From Oribacterium sp. (GTDB taxonomy: Bacteria > Bacillota_A > Clostridia > Lachnospirales > Lachnospiraceae), in NCBI GenBank assembly GCA_017940955.1, contig JAGAXP010000001.1:1-36329 (forward strand): 36,329 nt of DNA, in the 5' to 3' direction. The first letter of the stretch is position 1. Every line of letters starts with the position of its first letter. The translations under genes and the position numbers were made by a program. Of this stretch, positions 18,968 through 26,712 are shown piece after piece. The notes below the pieces were generated by a model, which ran no database searches, was not told the DNA's origin, and worked only from the letters and a program-made list of their open reading frames with translations.

Positions 18968-19130
18968 CATCTGTCACCTCCGAATCATCCTCAAAGGCCT
19001 CCGGATAATCGCAAGCCGCAATGTAGTCAAGCACTGCGTCACGTTTTTCCTGCCCAGCGATTGCGTTCTCGATGTCTTTGAGTTCGCCAATGTTGGCTCT
19101 GTGTTTTGTAATAATACTATTTTTCTTCAT
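18960..19130 (-). CDS. Small hypothetical protein downstream of DGR reverse transcriptase
   Basis: A 56-residue acidic protein (MKKNSIITKHRANIGELKDI start; last ten residues mostly Asp/Glu). I recall short phage proteins with this start beside XkdX genes. GGAAAGG is 7 bases before the ATG at 19130, which is preferred over 19157. It overlaps the reverse transcriptase gene by 14 bp, so it is likely co-translated. Confidence 0.6.
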   Translation of the reverse strand: MKKNSIITKHRANIGELKDIENAIAGQEKRDAVLDYIAACDYPEAFEDDSEVTDDE

Positions 19131-20160
19131 TGTCACAACCTTTCCACAGGCTTTCATACCACCTGTTCAAACGATATATAAGGTTATGCGAATTTCCATA
19201 CCTGACACTTGCTTTATACGCTTTAAAATGGACATCTACATCATGCTTTGTGAGTTTTCCTTTTTCTACGAGTGCCACCATACGCATGATTTTCTTTCGT
19301 TCATGTTTGATCTTATGCGGGTCTGCAAAAATAACAACTCTTCCGGTTGGAGTCAAACGATATACAAAACCAAGGTAAGTTATCGGCTTGATAATTCTTC
19401 TGATCTTAGTTTTTCTTTTGTTGACTTCCATCCTTATTCCATGAAGCATCCTTGTAATCTCAGAAAGGCAATGATTAAGGTATTCCCTATCCGGATGCAA
19501 TAAGATGAAATCATCCATGTAACGTATATAGTATTTTATCCTTAACCGTTCTTTTATAAAATGGTCAATTTTATCAAGTGCAGTTATGCCGACAATCTGA
19601 ACAATCTGACTTCCGGGATTATAGCCAATTTCACCCGGCAAGCGACCTAACACTTCTGTTGCCATTTGATACGTTTCATCGTCCAAGTATCTTGCTAGCA
19701 TCGTCTCTACGTACTTGTGATCCATATTTGGATAGTATCCTTTGATGTCGATTTTTAATACATAGCCGTGCCCTCCGTATTTGCGATGGAAAGCATACAG
19801 AAATTCTTTAAGCCTATCTCTTGCGGCCTCCGTTCCCTTGCCGCTCTGACAGGCAAAGTTTTCTGTAATGAAGGATTTTGAAGTTTGTGGATATATTGCG
19901 ATGTCGTTAAGACTTCTCTGATATATCCTGTCTCGGAAATGAATGCTCATAATTTCACGGCGTTTCGGCTCCGTCACTGTAAAGTATTTTGGTTTGCGCT
20001 CGTGGTATGTGCCGTCATGCAACTGCGTAGATAGTTTCTCTATTTCATCAGGCCAATGGTGACGATAATATGCGACAGTCCCTTTCCACTTTACACTTTT
20101 TGAGCATTTGTTCATGGATTCGAAAAGGGCATCCTCTCCAATAATATCTTCTCTGTTCAT
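19117..20160 (-). CDS. DGR reverse transcriptase
   Basis: A 347-residue reverse transcriptase of the diversity-generating-retroelement clade. It copies the TR RNA into adenine-mutated cDNA that replaces VR. Palm motifs are in order: KIDIKGYYPNM (136-146, first catalytic Asp D138), NPGSQIVQ (181-188; DGR enzymes have a GxxxSQ-like variant where retroviral enzymes have a QG motif), and YMDD (214-217, D216/D217). ITYLGF (260-265) is motif 7 and the basic C-terminal helices form the thumb. It is intact and of normal length. No clear ribosome site precedes the ATG; the upstream frame stops four codons before. TR and Avd lie directly upstream. Confidence 0.95.
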   Translation of the reverse strand: MNREDIIGEDALFESMNKCSKSVKWKGTVAYYRHHWPDEIEKLSTQLHDGTYHERKPKYFTVTEPKRREIMSIHFRDRIYQRSLNDIAIYPQTSKSFITENFACQSGKGTEAARDRLKEFLYAFHRKYGGHGYVLKIDIKGYYPNMDHKYVETMLARYLDDETYQMATEVLGRLPGEIGYNPGSQIVQIVGITALDKIDHFIKERLRIKYYIRYMDDFILLHPDREYLNHCLSEITRMLHGIRMEVNKRKTKIRRIIKPITYLGFVYRLTPTGRVVIFADPHKIKHERKKIMRMVALVEKGKLTKHDVDVHFKAYKASVRYGNSHNLIYRLNRWYESLWKGCDNEEK

Positions 20161-20325
20161 ATGATTTTGTCATGGTATCTATGCTGTCCGTAGCGCACAC
20201 CTCGGAAGGTGATTGCATCAGCATAGGATTGTTTGCCTTGTGGCTGGGCATTCAGCTCCGTGTATAGTCTGATCTACGATGCGTCTGCACTATGTGCAAA
20301 CCGTGTGTTCGTACTGCCATACAAT
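20161..20325 (-). other. TR-to-RT spacer of the DGR
   Basis: 165 bp between TR and the reverse transcriptase. In the Bordetella DGR the equivalent spacer RNA is needed to prime cDNA synthesis and bind RT-Avd; the same role is inferred here. A 67-codon open frame crosses it but has no ribosome site. Confidence 0.6.
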
Positions 20326-20446
20326 CCCGGGGCGCACCTATTGGCATTGCTCGCATTCGTCGTGTTCACGTTGCCGCTCGTATTGCTATTCCATACGTTG
20401 TTCGCGTTGTTGCGGTTAGCCGACCGACGGAAACAGTTCTGCGCAC
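20326..20446 (-). repeat. DGR template repeat (TR)
   Basis: 121 bp matching VR with 13 differences, all at plus-strand T (coding-strand A): 20342, 20357, 20363, 20378, 20390, 20394, 20398, 20407, 20408, 20411, 20416, 20417, 20438. Read in the VR frame it encodes 13 AAY (Asn) codons, the usual mutable codon. Its 3' end (minus strand AGGTGCGCCCCGGG) contains no difference and would be the initiation-of-mutagenic-homology segment. Confidence 0.95.
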
Positions 20447-20453
20447 ATACAGC

Positions 20454-20870
20454 CTACAGCCCAAAAAGTTCTTTTCTGTTCTTTTTTTCAGACGCAAGCC
20501 ATCTTTTTATTGCGTCCATTGCAGCGTTTACAACCTTATTCCAATAGATAACTTTCTTTGCCCTGAGATGCAGTTTCTTTTGAGCAAGCCTGATATATGT
20601 CTTTAACCACATGCACCTTTTGATCGCTTCGGTTTCGAGATTTATACGCATCAATGATTCGTCCTCGTCTCGGTTGTCATAGTCCTCGTTCGCAGAACGG
20701 CAGTAATGGTATATTAGTGCTGCTTCATCGTCTATACGATTTTTGATTCTGGGACAGCGGTCGAATTTCGGATTCGCTGTAACGGTTGTGGTGTGGTCAT
20801 ACATATCCAAGACAATATCTAAGGTCGTGAATCTATGTTCTGCTTGATCTTTCTTTCTTACTCCGCTCAT
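20454..20870 (-). CDS. avd: DGR accessory variability determinant (Avd)
   Basis: A 138-residue, mainly helical, very basic protein with the Avd four-helix pattern: FTTLDIVLDMYDHTTTVT, an insert with CPRIKNRIDDE, EAIKRCMWLKTYIRLAQKKL and VIYWNKVVNAAMDAIKRWLA. Avd forms a pentameric barrel that binds the reverse transcriptase and template RNA and is required for mutagenic cDNA synthesis. It lies between the target gene and TR, the usual place; the stop is 7 bp from TR. No good ribosome site precedes the ATG; the GC-rich hairpin at 20886-20906 is just upstream. Confidence 0.85.
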   Translation of the reverse strand: MSGVRKKDQAEHRFTTLDIVLDMYDHTTTVTANPKFDRCPRIKNRIDDEAALIYHYCRSANEDYDNRDEDESLMRINLETEAIKRCMWLKTYIRLAQKKLHLRAKKVIYWNKVVNAAMDAIKRWLASEKKNRKELFGL

Positions 20871-20885
20871 AACATTATATTACTC

Positions 20886-20906
20886 GCGCCGTCAGGTGTG
20901 CGGCGC
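20886..20906. promoter_or_regulatory. Hairpin/cruciform downstream of VR
   Basis: GCGCCG and CGGCGC, a perfect 6-bp inverted repeat around a 9-base loop, 30 bp past the 3' end of VR. In known DGRs a hairpin in the target DNA past VR stimulates retrohoming. No T-tract follows on the minus strand, so a terminator is less likely. Confidence 0.6.
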
Positions 20907-20917
20907 TGATCCTCTGA

Positions 20918-22378
20918 TTATTCGGATAAAAATACGCCCGGGGCGCACCTATAGGCATTGCTCGCATACGTCGAGTTCACGTTGCCGCCCGTATTGCTAT
21001 ACCACACGGTGTTCGCGCCGTAGCGGGCAGCCGACCGACGGAAACAGTACTGCGCACTTGTTGGCGCGTTAAGGGCATATTTGATTAGTCTCGGATATAT
21101 CTGTCCTGTCGGCGCAGGGGTTGTCCTTCCAAGCAAGCGTTTATAGTATTTCCAGTACTCCCCTTCTTTTCCTGCAAATTGCGGTACACAGTACATCTGC
21201 TCCAAAGAAGACAGAAACACACGATCGTAAGTAATGTCCTCGACATTTCCGTCTGCATTTTGAGCAACCGTAACAACCCTGATAGGTTTGAAATACCGTT
21301 TAACAGAATCGTCATATCCGGCAAGGAAGCCTGGATTTGTAGACAGATAATCCGGGCGAACATCAAGAGCGTCAGAAGCTTCCCACCATGCATCAGCTAC
21401 TGCATCGCTGTTCAGGTACTGTCTGAGCGCAGAGAACATCCAACGGTTATAACCATAAGCAACCTCATGAATGCAATTCAAGAAGTAATTGCCGGACGCT
21501 GATCTTGCCTGTGTCTGCATTGTGCCAAGGTTCGTCCCGGACACAGATGAACCGGTAGTAATGGCGTCACCGATGGTTTTTCCGCCATCAGTTACAATAT
21601 AAATTTTCCAATTCGCCTTGGCCTGATCAGGTGCGCCGTAACATCCGCAAATTCTCTCGCCAAACTCAACATCGTTCGGTAGTGTAAAGCTGACAACATC
21701 GTTAGCTACAACGTTTTTCCCATAACTAGCGGCAAATATGAAGTAATAATCGCCTGCCGCAAGCTTCGGAGCTGCTCCAAGAGCGGTACCGTTTGCGGTT
21801 GCTGAAACTGTGGCTGTTACTTTATCAACATATCTGCCGTTTGTATCATAAATAACAATCTTTGAGCCGGTATACCCAAGCCAATACCCGTCCTCAGCCC
21901 CACCGGTTGGAAGCGTGAAATTTAACTTCTGCTTACTTGTCAATGTAAAGTTGTAGTTTCCTGTCGCCAGTGCAGTAGTAACTTTGAACATAGGAGCAGT
22001 TATCGCCCTCTGATGCGAGAACTGTGTTCCGAACGGAAGCACCTTATCCCACTCGAAGAAACAACCATGGATAGTTTCACCATCTTCCAGTTCTTCATCC
22101 GATTCGTGGCATAAATTCATCGCCGGATTGTAGTGTGTTTCTCCGTCCACCCATTCAGGATGGATTTCATCACCGTAGTCCATTACCTCAAGCAGTTCAC
22201 CGTTCTTTGCGAGGACTGCGGCACTTGCTACATCAGTAACAAGTTCGGCACGCTTGTCAGCGGTGAGAACGTCAAGTGCAGCGTTCTGGTGGGAAATCAG
22301 ATGGTTAAGCGCATCCATCTTGTCATTAAACGTTTCGTCCAACACGGGTGGTTTTGTTACAATTGTTTCGTTAGCCAT
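20918..22378 (-). CDS. DGR variable (target) protein, C-type-lectin-like
   Basis: A 486-residue phage surface protein whose last 46 residues are encoded by VR. Residues ~1-60 look like an attachment helix, ~110-240 a beta-rich insert, and ~280-486 a C-type-lectin-like fold of the DUF6273 type (YGYNRWMFSALRQYLNS; YWKYYKRLLG; ALNAPTSAQYCFRRS). Mutable residues in the present copy are Y444, A451, Y453, G454, T457, Y460, G465, S469, Y471 and Y476; the surrounding CFRRS and RCAPG are fixed. It lies after BppU-like and collagen-like tail parts, so it is probably the tip adhesin that binds the host. GGAGG precedes the ATG. Confidence 0.9.
   Translation of the reverse strand: MANETIVTKPPVLDETFNDKMDALNHLISHQNAALDVLTADKRAELVTDVASAAVLAKNGELLEVMDYGDEIHPEWVDGETHYNPAMNLCHESDEELEDGETIHGCFFEWDKVLPFGTQFSHQRAITAPMFKVTTALATGNYNFTLTSKQKLNFTLPTGGAEDGYWLGYTGSKIVIYDTNGRYVDKVTATVSATANGTALGAAPKLAAGDYYFIFAASYGKNVVANDVVSFTLPNDVEFGERICGCYGAPDQAKANWKIYIVTDGGKTIGDAITTGSSVSGTNLGTMQTQARSASGNYFLNCIHEVAYGYNRWMFSALRQYLNSDAVADAWWEASDALDVRPDYLSTNPGFLAGYDDSVKRYFKPIRVVTVAQNADGNVEDITYDRVFLSSLEQMYCVPQFAGKEGEYWKYYKRLLGRTTPAPTGQIYPRLIKYALNAPTSAQYCFRRSAARYGANTVWYSNTGGNVNSTYASNAYRCAPGVFLSE
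20937..21057 (-). repeat. DGR variable repeat (VR)
   Basis: 121 bp at the 3' end of the target gene, 108/121 identical to TR. The 13 substitutions change 10 residues and leave one silent (Val). TR A became T six times (seen as plus-strand A), and C or G in the rest, as expected of adenine mutagenesis. Confidence 0.95.
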
Positions 22379-22387
22379 AATTCCTCC

Positions 22388-22675
22388 TTACTCGTTAACA
22401 ATAAAGCTCACGTTAATAGCGCCATCCACAACGGACAAGCCCAAAGCCTTTAAATTATTTATCTCATCGCCCGCAGCCTTAGCATCTGCAGGTTTACCAC
22501 TAATTGACAAAGTCTTATCAGTCTCAGCATCAATAATCGTATCGACCATCCTTGCAATTTCTTCTTTATCTGCTTCAGTCAACACATAAGTATCACCCTT
22601 TTCTCCTTTAGGGCCTCTCATGCCTTCTATTTCAACATCCGCCTCAGGGACGAGATTTTCTAATTCTGTAGCCAT
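22388..22675 (-). CDS. Small tail protein with short collagen-like segment
   Basis: A 95-residue protein. GMRGPKGEKGD (about residues 18-28) is a three-repeat Gly-X-Y collagen-like piece, followed by a helical linker (TEADKEEIARMVDTIIDAE) and a short C-terminal beta part. Short collagen motifs trimerise phage fibres. AAGGAG precedes the ATG. Sitting between a BppU-like protein and the variable adhesin, it is probably a fibre connector. Confidence 0.7.
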   Translation of the reverse strand: MATELENLVPEADVEIEGMRGPKGEKGDTYVLTEADKEEIARMVDTIIDAETDKTLSISGKPADAKAAGDEINNLKALGLSVVDGAINVSFIVNE

Positions 22676-22686
22676 ATGTTCTCTCC

Positions 22687-23010
22687 TTATTCTACTGTAA
22701 AGACTCTGTTATCAAGAAACGTATGGACTTCACCGTTTGCATCAATTAATCTCAAACTATATTCATAATTTGTCAGCTGTAGATTTATTGTATCAGCAGG
22801 TAATATAGTAACAACAAACGGATTAGTAGTGAGAGACTTCGTGAACAAAGCCTCTGTTGAATCGTGCGATCTTTTAACTCTAAATTCAATCGTATCGCCT
22901 GAACTCATTTCATAAGGGATCCCATCAGGAATAAAACAAGATTTAAACTTGCCTGTATCCCCTCTCGGAATAGTAATCTGTTTAGTATTTGGATTTATTT
23001 TAAGACTCAT
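22687..23010 (-). CDS. BppU-like beta-sandwich tail protein
   Basis: A 107-residue beta protein with ITIPRGDTGKFKSCFI (about residues 12-27), YEMSSGDTIEFRVKR and ADTINLQLTNYEYSLRLID: the same pattern as the 18398-18754 protein and the N-terminal domain of baseplate upper proteins. GAGAGGT precedes the ATG. It likely docks the collagen-like piece and the variable adhesin on the baseplate. Confidence 0.7.
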   Translation of the reverse strand: MSLKINPNTKQITIPRGDTGKFKSCFIPDGIPYEMSSGDTIEFRVKRSHDSTEALFTKSLTTNPFVVTILPADTINLQLTNYEYSLRLIDANGEVHTFLDNRVFTVE

Positions 23011-23034
23011 ACCTCTCTGCCTTTCATTAAAATA

Positions 23035-23062
23035 CTCCGAGTAGCTGTGACACCACTCGGAG
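23035..23062 (-). terminator. Hairpin, probable terminator or attenuator
   Basis: Perfect 8-bp stem CTCCGAGT/ACTCGGAG with a 12-base loop between two tail genes. On the minus strand TATTTTAATG follows, a weak T-tract, so partial termination is likely. Confidence 0.6.
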
Positions 23063-23072
23063 CAGAATATAA

Positions 23073-23402
23073 TTACACTTTGGGTTCAGTAGGCATTTCA
23101 AGTATTTTTTCATAGAGCTGATGTGCAACGTCATTTCCTCCAAGAGCTGCGTAAGCTTTGTAGGCACGTTTCACATTCTCTTTCGCAAATACAGGACAAT
23201 ACCCTTTATCATTGTACTTATTGTAATTAGAAACGATGCTGTCTCTAAGTAAACTCTGTACACCTTCAGCAATGGCTTCGTTTCTCTGTTTCTCTTCTTG
23301 AAGCTTATTAAGAATACTTTTATAGCCAAATCCTAAAATGGCAGTAATAATTGCGAAGAGCCATTCGAGCCAGTGTACAGAAATATAATTAATTACTTCC
23401 AT
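23073..23402 (-). CDS. Conserved single-pass membrane protein of tail/lysis module (holin-like)
   Basis: A 109-residue protein with one N-terminal span (about residues 8-25, VHWLEWLFAIITAILGFGY), a charged coiled segment, then a conserved soluble part (SLLRDSIVSNYNKYNDKGY, ENVKRAYKAYAALGGNDVA). I recall close relatives in Clostridia prophages, sometimes called holin or BhlA-like. GGGAGG precedes the ATG. A second holin or spanin-like role is possible. Confidence 0.7.
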   Translation of the reverse strand: MEVINYISVHWLEWLFAIITAILGFGYKSILNKLQEEKQRNEAIAEGVQSLLRDSIVSNYNKYNDKGYCPVFAKENVKRAYKAYAALGGNDVAHQLYEKILEMPTEPKV

Positions 23403-23432
23403 ACTTTTCCTCCCGTTTGAAGCATGAAATGA

Positions 23433-23990
23433 CTAACCTTTACGGATTTTCTTTTTAAAAGAACGTTCATACTTCTCCTGTTCTTCTAAAATGGAAGGCA
23501 TATCGAATTCCATAGCTCTTTTAGCAAGCAATTCATTCTTGGCATAGACGATTTCTTCTTCGACATCAAGAATATAACTCTTCACGAACTCAGAGGCAGA
23601 GACGTCTTCATTGATGGTTTCGTGATAAATTGATTCATAGAGCGCTTTGGTCTTCTCTTCCCAGCTGATCCATTCTTCTAGAGCAGCTTCGACAGCTTGT
23701 GTTCTGGTTTTTACAACGATATTAAACTTGTTATTTTGTTTCCACGATATAGGTATAATTTCCGGTATACCACCGGGATCTATTGAAGCTGTAATGATCT
23801 GATCAAAGTGTTCTACTGAGTACTCGCAAAGAGAAATATAACTTTTAGTTTCTTCAAGATAGTGATACTTATGACATTCTGCGTATCCTTTTAAACCAAG
23901 AAAGAGATATGCATTCATAAGCTGTTCATGAACCATCATGCCATTTACCATATGTGACGCCATTCTTGAAAAGTTTTCTACTACGGACAT
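23433..23990 (-). CDS. Ferritin-like helical phage protein
   Basis: A 185-residue all-helical protein. MVNGMMVHEQLMNAYLFLGL followed by GYAECHKYHYLEETKSY resembles the first helices of ferritin-like four-helix bundles, with E/H residues at metal-ligand-like spacing (H21/E22, H40, E46). The rest is amphipathic helix. I recall similar proteins in Lachnospiraceae prophages next to tail genes. Metal binding is an inference. AGGAGG precedes the ATG. Confidence 0.6.
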   Translation of the reverse strand: MSVVENFSRMASHMVNGMMVHEQLMNAYLFLGLKGYAECHKYHYLEETKSYISLCEYSVEHFDQIITASIDPGGIPEIIPISWKQNNKFNIVVKTRTQAVEAALEEWISWEEKTKALYESIYHETINEDVSASEFVKSYILDVEEEIVYAKNELLAKRAMEFDMPSILEEQEKYERSFKKKIRKG

Positions 23991-24036
23991 TCTTATATGC
24001 CTCCTAGGTTAATACTATTTCATACTATTTGCTTAG

Positions 24037-24483
24037 TTAATAGGCTTCAAGTTTACGGATTACATTGTCGATAGCCATTTTTGTCTCATGATCCGGAGCA
24101 TCAGGTTTCATTGCCTCAAGCTTGTGAATCATGTTCTCAACTTCGAGCCCGTTATGTCCATCGTGTCTGTAATACGGATATCTGTCATTCATCATAGGAT
24201 AGCCTTCGGAGTAACCATCACGATAGCTCATGCTAACTCCTCTGCCTCTATACATCTCAGGCATACGACCTCTCTGAGAGTAGCCTCTTCCTGATGATCT
24301 ATAATACCTTTCAGAATAACCTTCATCCATATCGTCACAGCAAGCACAAATCTCTTCTATTTTCTCAATAGCTTCGAGAGCTTTCTTGGCAGCTTCTGAA
24401 TCAGTAGGAGTGAGTTCTCCCTTTTTATTGATCTTCTTAATCTCATCCAGATAAAGCTCTTTCAAGTTTTCAAGTTCTTTCAT
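24037..24483 (-). CDS. Conserved hypothetical protein with Arg/Tyr/Gly-rich middle
   Basis: A 148-residue protein: a helical N-terminal third with CACCDD (about residues 46-51), a central low-complexity part rich in Arg, Tyr, Gly and Ser (about 55-112), and a C-terminal helix (VENMIHKLEAM). AGGAGGG precedes the ATG. Proteins of this layout occur beside the exosporium-like and GGF proteins in Clostridia tail modules; role unknown. Confidence 0.65.
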   Translation of the reverse strand: MKELENLKELYLDEIKKINKKGELTPTDSEAAKKALEAIEKIEEICACCDDMDEGYSERYYRSSGRGYSQRGRMPEMYRGRGVSMSYRDGYSEGYPMMNDRYPYYRHDGHNGLEVENMIHKLEAMKPDAPDHETKMAIDNVIRKLEAY

Positions 24484-24501
24484 GGGATTCTCCCTCCTTT
24501 C

Positions 24502-24933
24502 TTAAGCTACCCTCGTAATTACAAGGTTGGCGTTCTGTACATTAATCGGAATATCAGATACATTTTCAACTGAGCAGTTAAAGCAGCAACCTTTCGGAAC
24601 AGTGATGAATGCAGTTGAAGTAACATTAAAGTACTCATCAACAGCTGCAGGTGTCACAATAGCTTTCGATGTAGGCAGTGCTTCACCGTCGATTGCAAGA
24701 GCTACTGAAATAGGACCTACGGTACCGTCTTCAGGAACTGCGATATTGCCGTTAAACGTAACCTGATACCTTGCGAAACACGAAGAAGGATTATTAACTA
24801 TACCACGAAGAATTACAATTCCCGACTCATTTCTGTGAAGCACGTATCTCTTAGGACACCTGATGCTATTATTGAATATAACAGCCTGATTCGCAGGAAC
24901 GAGCTGAATAGGATTATACGTAAATTCAGCCAT
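24502..24933 (-). CDS. Beta-sandwich (jelly-roll-like) virion-associated protein
   Basis: A 143-residue beta-rich protein (QAVIFNNSIRCPKRYVLHR, FARYQVTFNGNIAVPEDG, ISVALAIDGEALPTS, then VPKGCCFNCSVENVSD). The C-terminal pattern resembles TNF/BclA-like trimeric jelly rolls of decoration proteins. GGAGG precedes the ATG. It may sit on the tail or capsid surface; this is inference from composition and place. Confidence 0.65.
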   Translation of the reverse strand: MAEFTYNPIQLVPANQAVIFNNSIRCPKRYVLHRNESGIVILRGIVNNPSSCFARYQVTFNGNIAVPEDGTVGPISVALAIDGEALPTSKAIVTPAAVDEYFNVTSTAFITVPKGCCFNCSVENVSDIPINVQNANLVITRVA

Positions 24934-24947
24934 AGCACTTATCCTCC

Positions 24948-25787
24948 TTAGAAGTTACCGCAACCGCAGCCTGCATTTCCCTGATTGCCACAAGTAAAGA
25001 TAGGAGTGCGTCCGTATACAGGAGTTGTAGGAACAGGACAATTGTTAAGCCTATTGTAAAGTGCATCAACCTCACTCGCAAAGCCCTGCTTAATGATCGC
25101 ATTTTGATTTGCTACAGCAAGCTGAGACTGAAGTCCGCTGTTCTCTCTCTGAGCCTGTGCAAGCTGTCCTTTAACACCTTCAAGCTCAAGACTGCAAAGC
25201 TTATCATGAATGGACTGGATGCCGTTATTAATAGAATTAACTACCTGCTGGGTATTAGCGTTCTGTGCTGTGGTAACATCGAACAGAGCATTTGTCACTG
25301 CCTGGCGGTCATTGCAACCTTCTGTCGCTACGGTATACTTAAGATCGGCGATGTTAGCACGGTTATCGCAAAGTGCAGCCTGCTGATTCATAGCGATGGT
25401 ATTCATCTGATTCATGTTTGCCATCTGTCTATTATTCGCTGCAATCTCAGCCTGTGCGAAACCGTTTGTAATTCCTGAAAAGCCATTACAAAGCTGAGGA
25501 ACGAGTCCATTCACACTTGCCTGAATGCCATTGATACCGCCCATTACCGCCTGCTGATCGAAACCTCTCTGGACATCGGAATTCGTGGTGTTATTCATCA
25601 TGTACGGCATCATACCGCCACCGTTACCTGCGCCGAAGCCATTACCCCATCCGCCAAACATAGCGAAAAGGAATAAAATGATAATCCAGAAAGATCCGTC
25701 ACCACCCCAGCCCATTGAGCCGTAGCCACCTCCCATCGGAGATACAGGCATTACCATGTTACCGTTTCCATCATTTACTAAAGACAT
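24948..25787 (-). CDS. Conserved tail-module protein with Gly/Met-rich segment and coiled coil
   Basis: About 279 residues: a short polar start, a Gly-rich hydrophobic span (FWIIILFLFAMFGGW), a Gly/Asn/Met-rich linker, a long helical segment of repeated NNR/QQA/NAN phrases (QAEIAANNRQMANMNQMNTI), and a Cys/Gly-rich end (NQGNAGCGCGNF). I recall this family in many Clostridia prophages, function unknown. GGAGG is 9 bases before ATG 25787 (another ATG at 25793); a longer frame to 25847 lacks a site. Confidence 0.7.
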   Translation of the reverse strand: MSLVNDGNGNMVMPVSPMGGGYGSMGWGGDGSFWIIILFLFAMFGGWGNGFGAGNGGGMMPYMMNNTTNSDVQRGFDQQAVMGGINGIQASVNGLVPQLCNGFSGITNGFAQAEIAANNRQMANMNQMNTIAMNQQAALCDNRANIADLKYTVATEGCNDRQAVTNALFDVTTAQNANTQQVVNSINNGIQSIHDKLCSLELEGVKGQLAQAQRENSGLQSQLAVANQNAIIKQGFASEVDALYNRLNNCPVPTTPVYGRTPIFTCGNQGNAGCGCGNF

Positions 25788-25891
25788 ATCCATTTGCCTC
25801 CTTAGTATGATTTGTGCTTGATTTACGAGTTCCATATTTAGTTGCAAATATAAATAAAGCTACCCAAGTATCGTGTACGCACACGCGGAGA

Positions 25892-26101
25892 TTACTGCTT
25901 AAACATCTCCTTAAATTGGGTAGCCATATTACTCAAATTATTAAATTGTTCCTGCGTCATCTGACCTGAATTCAGTAGATTTTGTACCTGCTGCTGCGGA
26001 TCACCTTGAAAATTTGCTTTAAACTCTTTGAATCTCTGAATTAGATTCATAGGTCCCGACTGATTATTGCCGTTAAATCTGTTATAGAAAGGATTTGGCA
26101 T
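25892..26101 (-). CDS. Small Gln/Asn-rich hypothetical protein
   Basis: A 69-residue protein (MPNPFYNRFNGNNQSGPMNL start), then a helical Gln-rich part (LIQRFKEFKANFQG, MTQEQFNNLSNMATQFKEM). GAGGTG precedes the ATG. It belongs to a run of small conserved genes of unknown role in this kind of tail module. Confidence 0.65.
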   Translation of the reverse strand: MPNPFYNRFNGNNQSGPMNLIQRFKEFKANFQGDPQQQVQNLLNSGQMTQEQFNNLSNMATQFKEMFKQ

Positions 26102-26112
26102 AACTGTTCACC

Positions 26113-26529
26113 TCACTCACTTAATGCCTTATTCACAAGCTCTTTTACCTTTGCTTCGAGCTCGCTGTTCTTTACATACTCAGATAAATCAATCTGCGGC
26201 TGTTTAGGTTGCTGTGCCACTATATTCTCACGCTTCACAAGATCGTAGGTTTCCATAGGAAGCGGTCTGCCTGAAGCATCTGTTGACTTTATATAGAGGA
26301 CAGGAGCCTCGCTGTCCATAAGTAAGACTGAATTACCTGCAGCGACAGGGTATGCTTTCGCAGCTGCTTCTCCCTGAACCCAGACGAAACCTGCATTGTT
26401 TGACTGTTGCTGCATTTGAGGCTGCATTTGCATGTTGTTCATCTGCATCTGATTCATAGGTGTCTGAGAATATTGCGGACTAAAGTTATTCATAGGTGTC
26501 GGATAATAATTTCCATAATTGTATGCCAT
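26113..26529 (-). CDS. Conserved tail-module protein
   Basis: A 138-residue protein: a Met/Gln/Asn/Pro-rich N-terminal third, then GFVWVQGEAAAKAYPVAAGN, VLLMDSEAPVLYIKSTDASG and a C-terminal helix. I recall the 'WVQGE..AKAYPV...LMDS....YIKS.D.SG' core from many Firmicute prophages. GGAG is 8 bases before the ATG at 26529; another ATG two codons earlier is too close to it. Confidence 0.7.
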   Translation of the reverse strand: MAYNYGNYYPTPMNNFSPQYSQTPMNQMQMNNMQMQPQMQQQSNNAGFVWVQGEAAAKAYPVAAGNSVLLMDSEAPVLYIKSTDASGRPLPMETYDLVKRENIVAQQPKQPQIDLSEYVKNSELEAKVKELVNKALSE

Positions 26530-26547
26530 AATCATTTCTCCTTTCGA

Positions 26548-26712
26548 TTAATCGGCTTTAACCCAGTAGTAAGATGGAATTTCATCTCCAGAATCCCAAA
26601 TGTCATAGTAATCACCGTCATGAACTGCTACGACGTGACCTCCTTCAGCACCATAACCTACTATCACGAGAATGTAAGTGCCGACAGGATGGTCGTAGCA
26701 GAAATCTTTCAC
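26548..26712 (-). CDS. Small conserved phage protein, GTG start
   Basis: A 54-residue protein, VKDFCYDHPVGTYILVIVGY start, then HVVAVHDGDYYDIWDSGDE and a YYW end. The 'HPVGTYIL...HVVAV.DG.YYD.WDSG' pattern is one I recall from small phage proteins that look like a fragment of a papain-like/C39-like fold. It starts with GTG overlapping the TGA of the 21-residue upstream frame (GTGA) and has no ribosome site of its own. It is made either by coupling or by a -1 frameshift from that frame. Confidence 0.65.
   Translation of the reverse strand: MKDFCYDHPVGTYILVIVGYGAEGGHVVAVHDGDYYDIWDSGDEIPSYYWVKAD

Noticed and set aside
19072..19503. Plus-strand 143-codon frame opposite the reverse transcriptase
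   Set aside because: Antisense shadow of the RT gene; no ribosome site and the RT motifs fix the real frame.
20048..20251. 67-codon frame over the TR-RT spacer
   Set aside because: Not preceded by a ribosome site; the stretch is better explained as the DGR spacer RNA plus the RT start.
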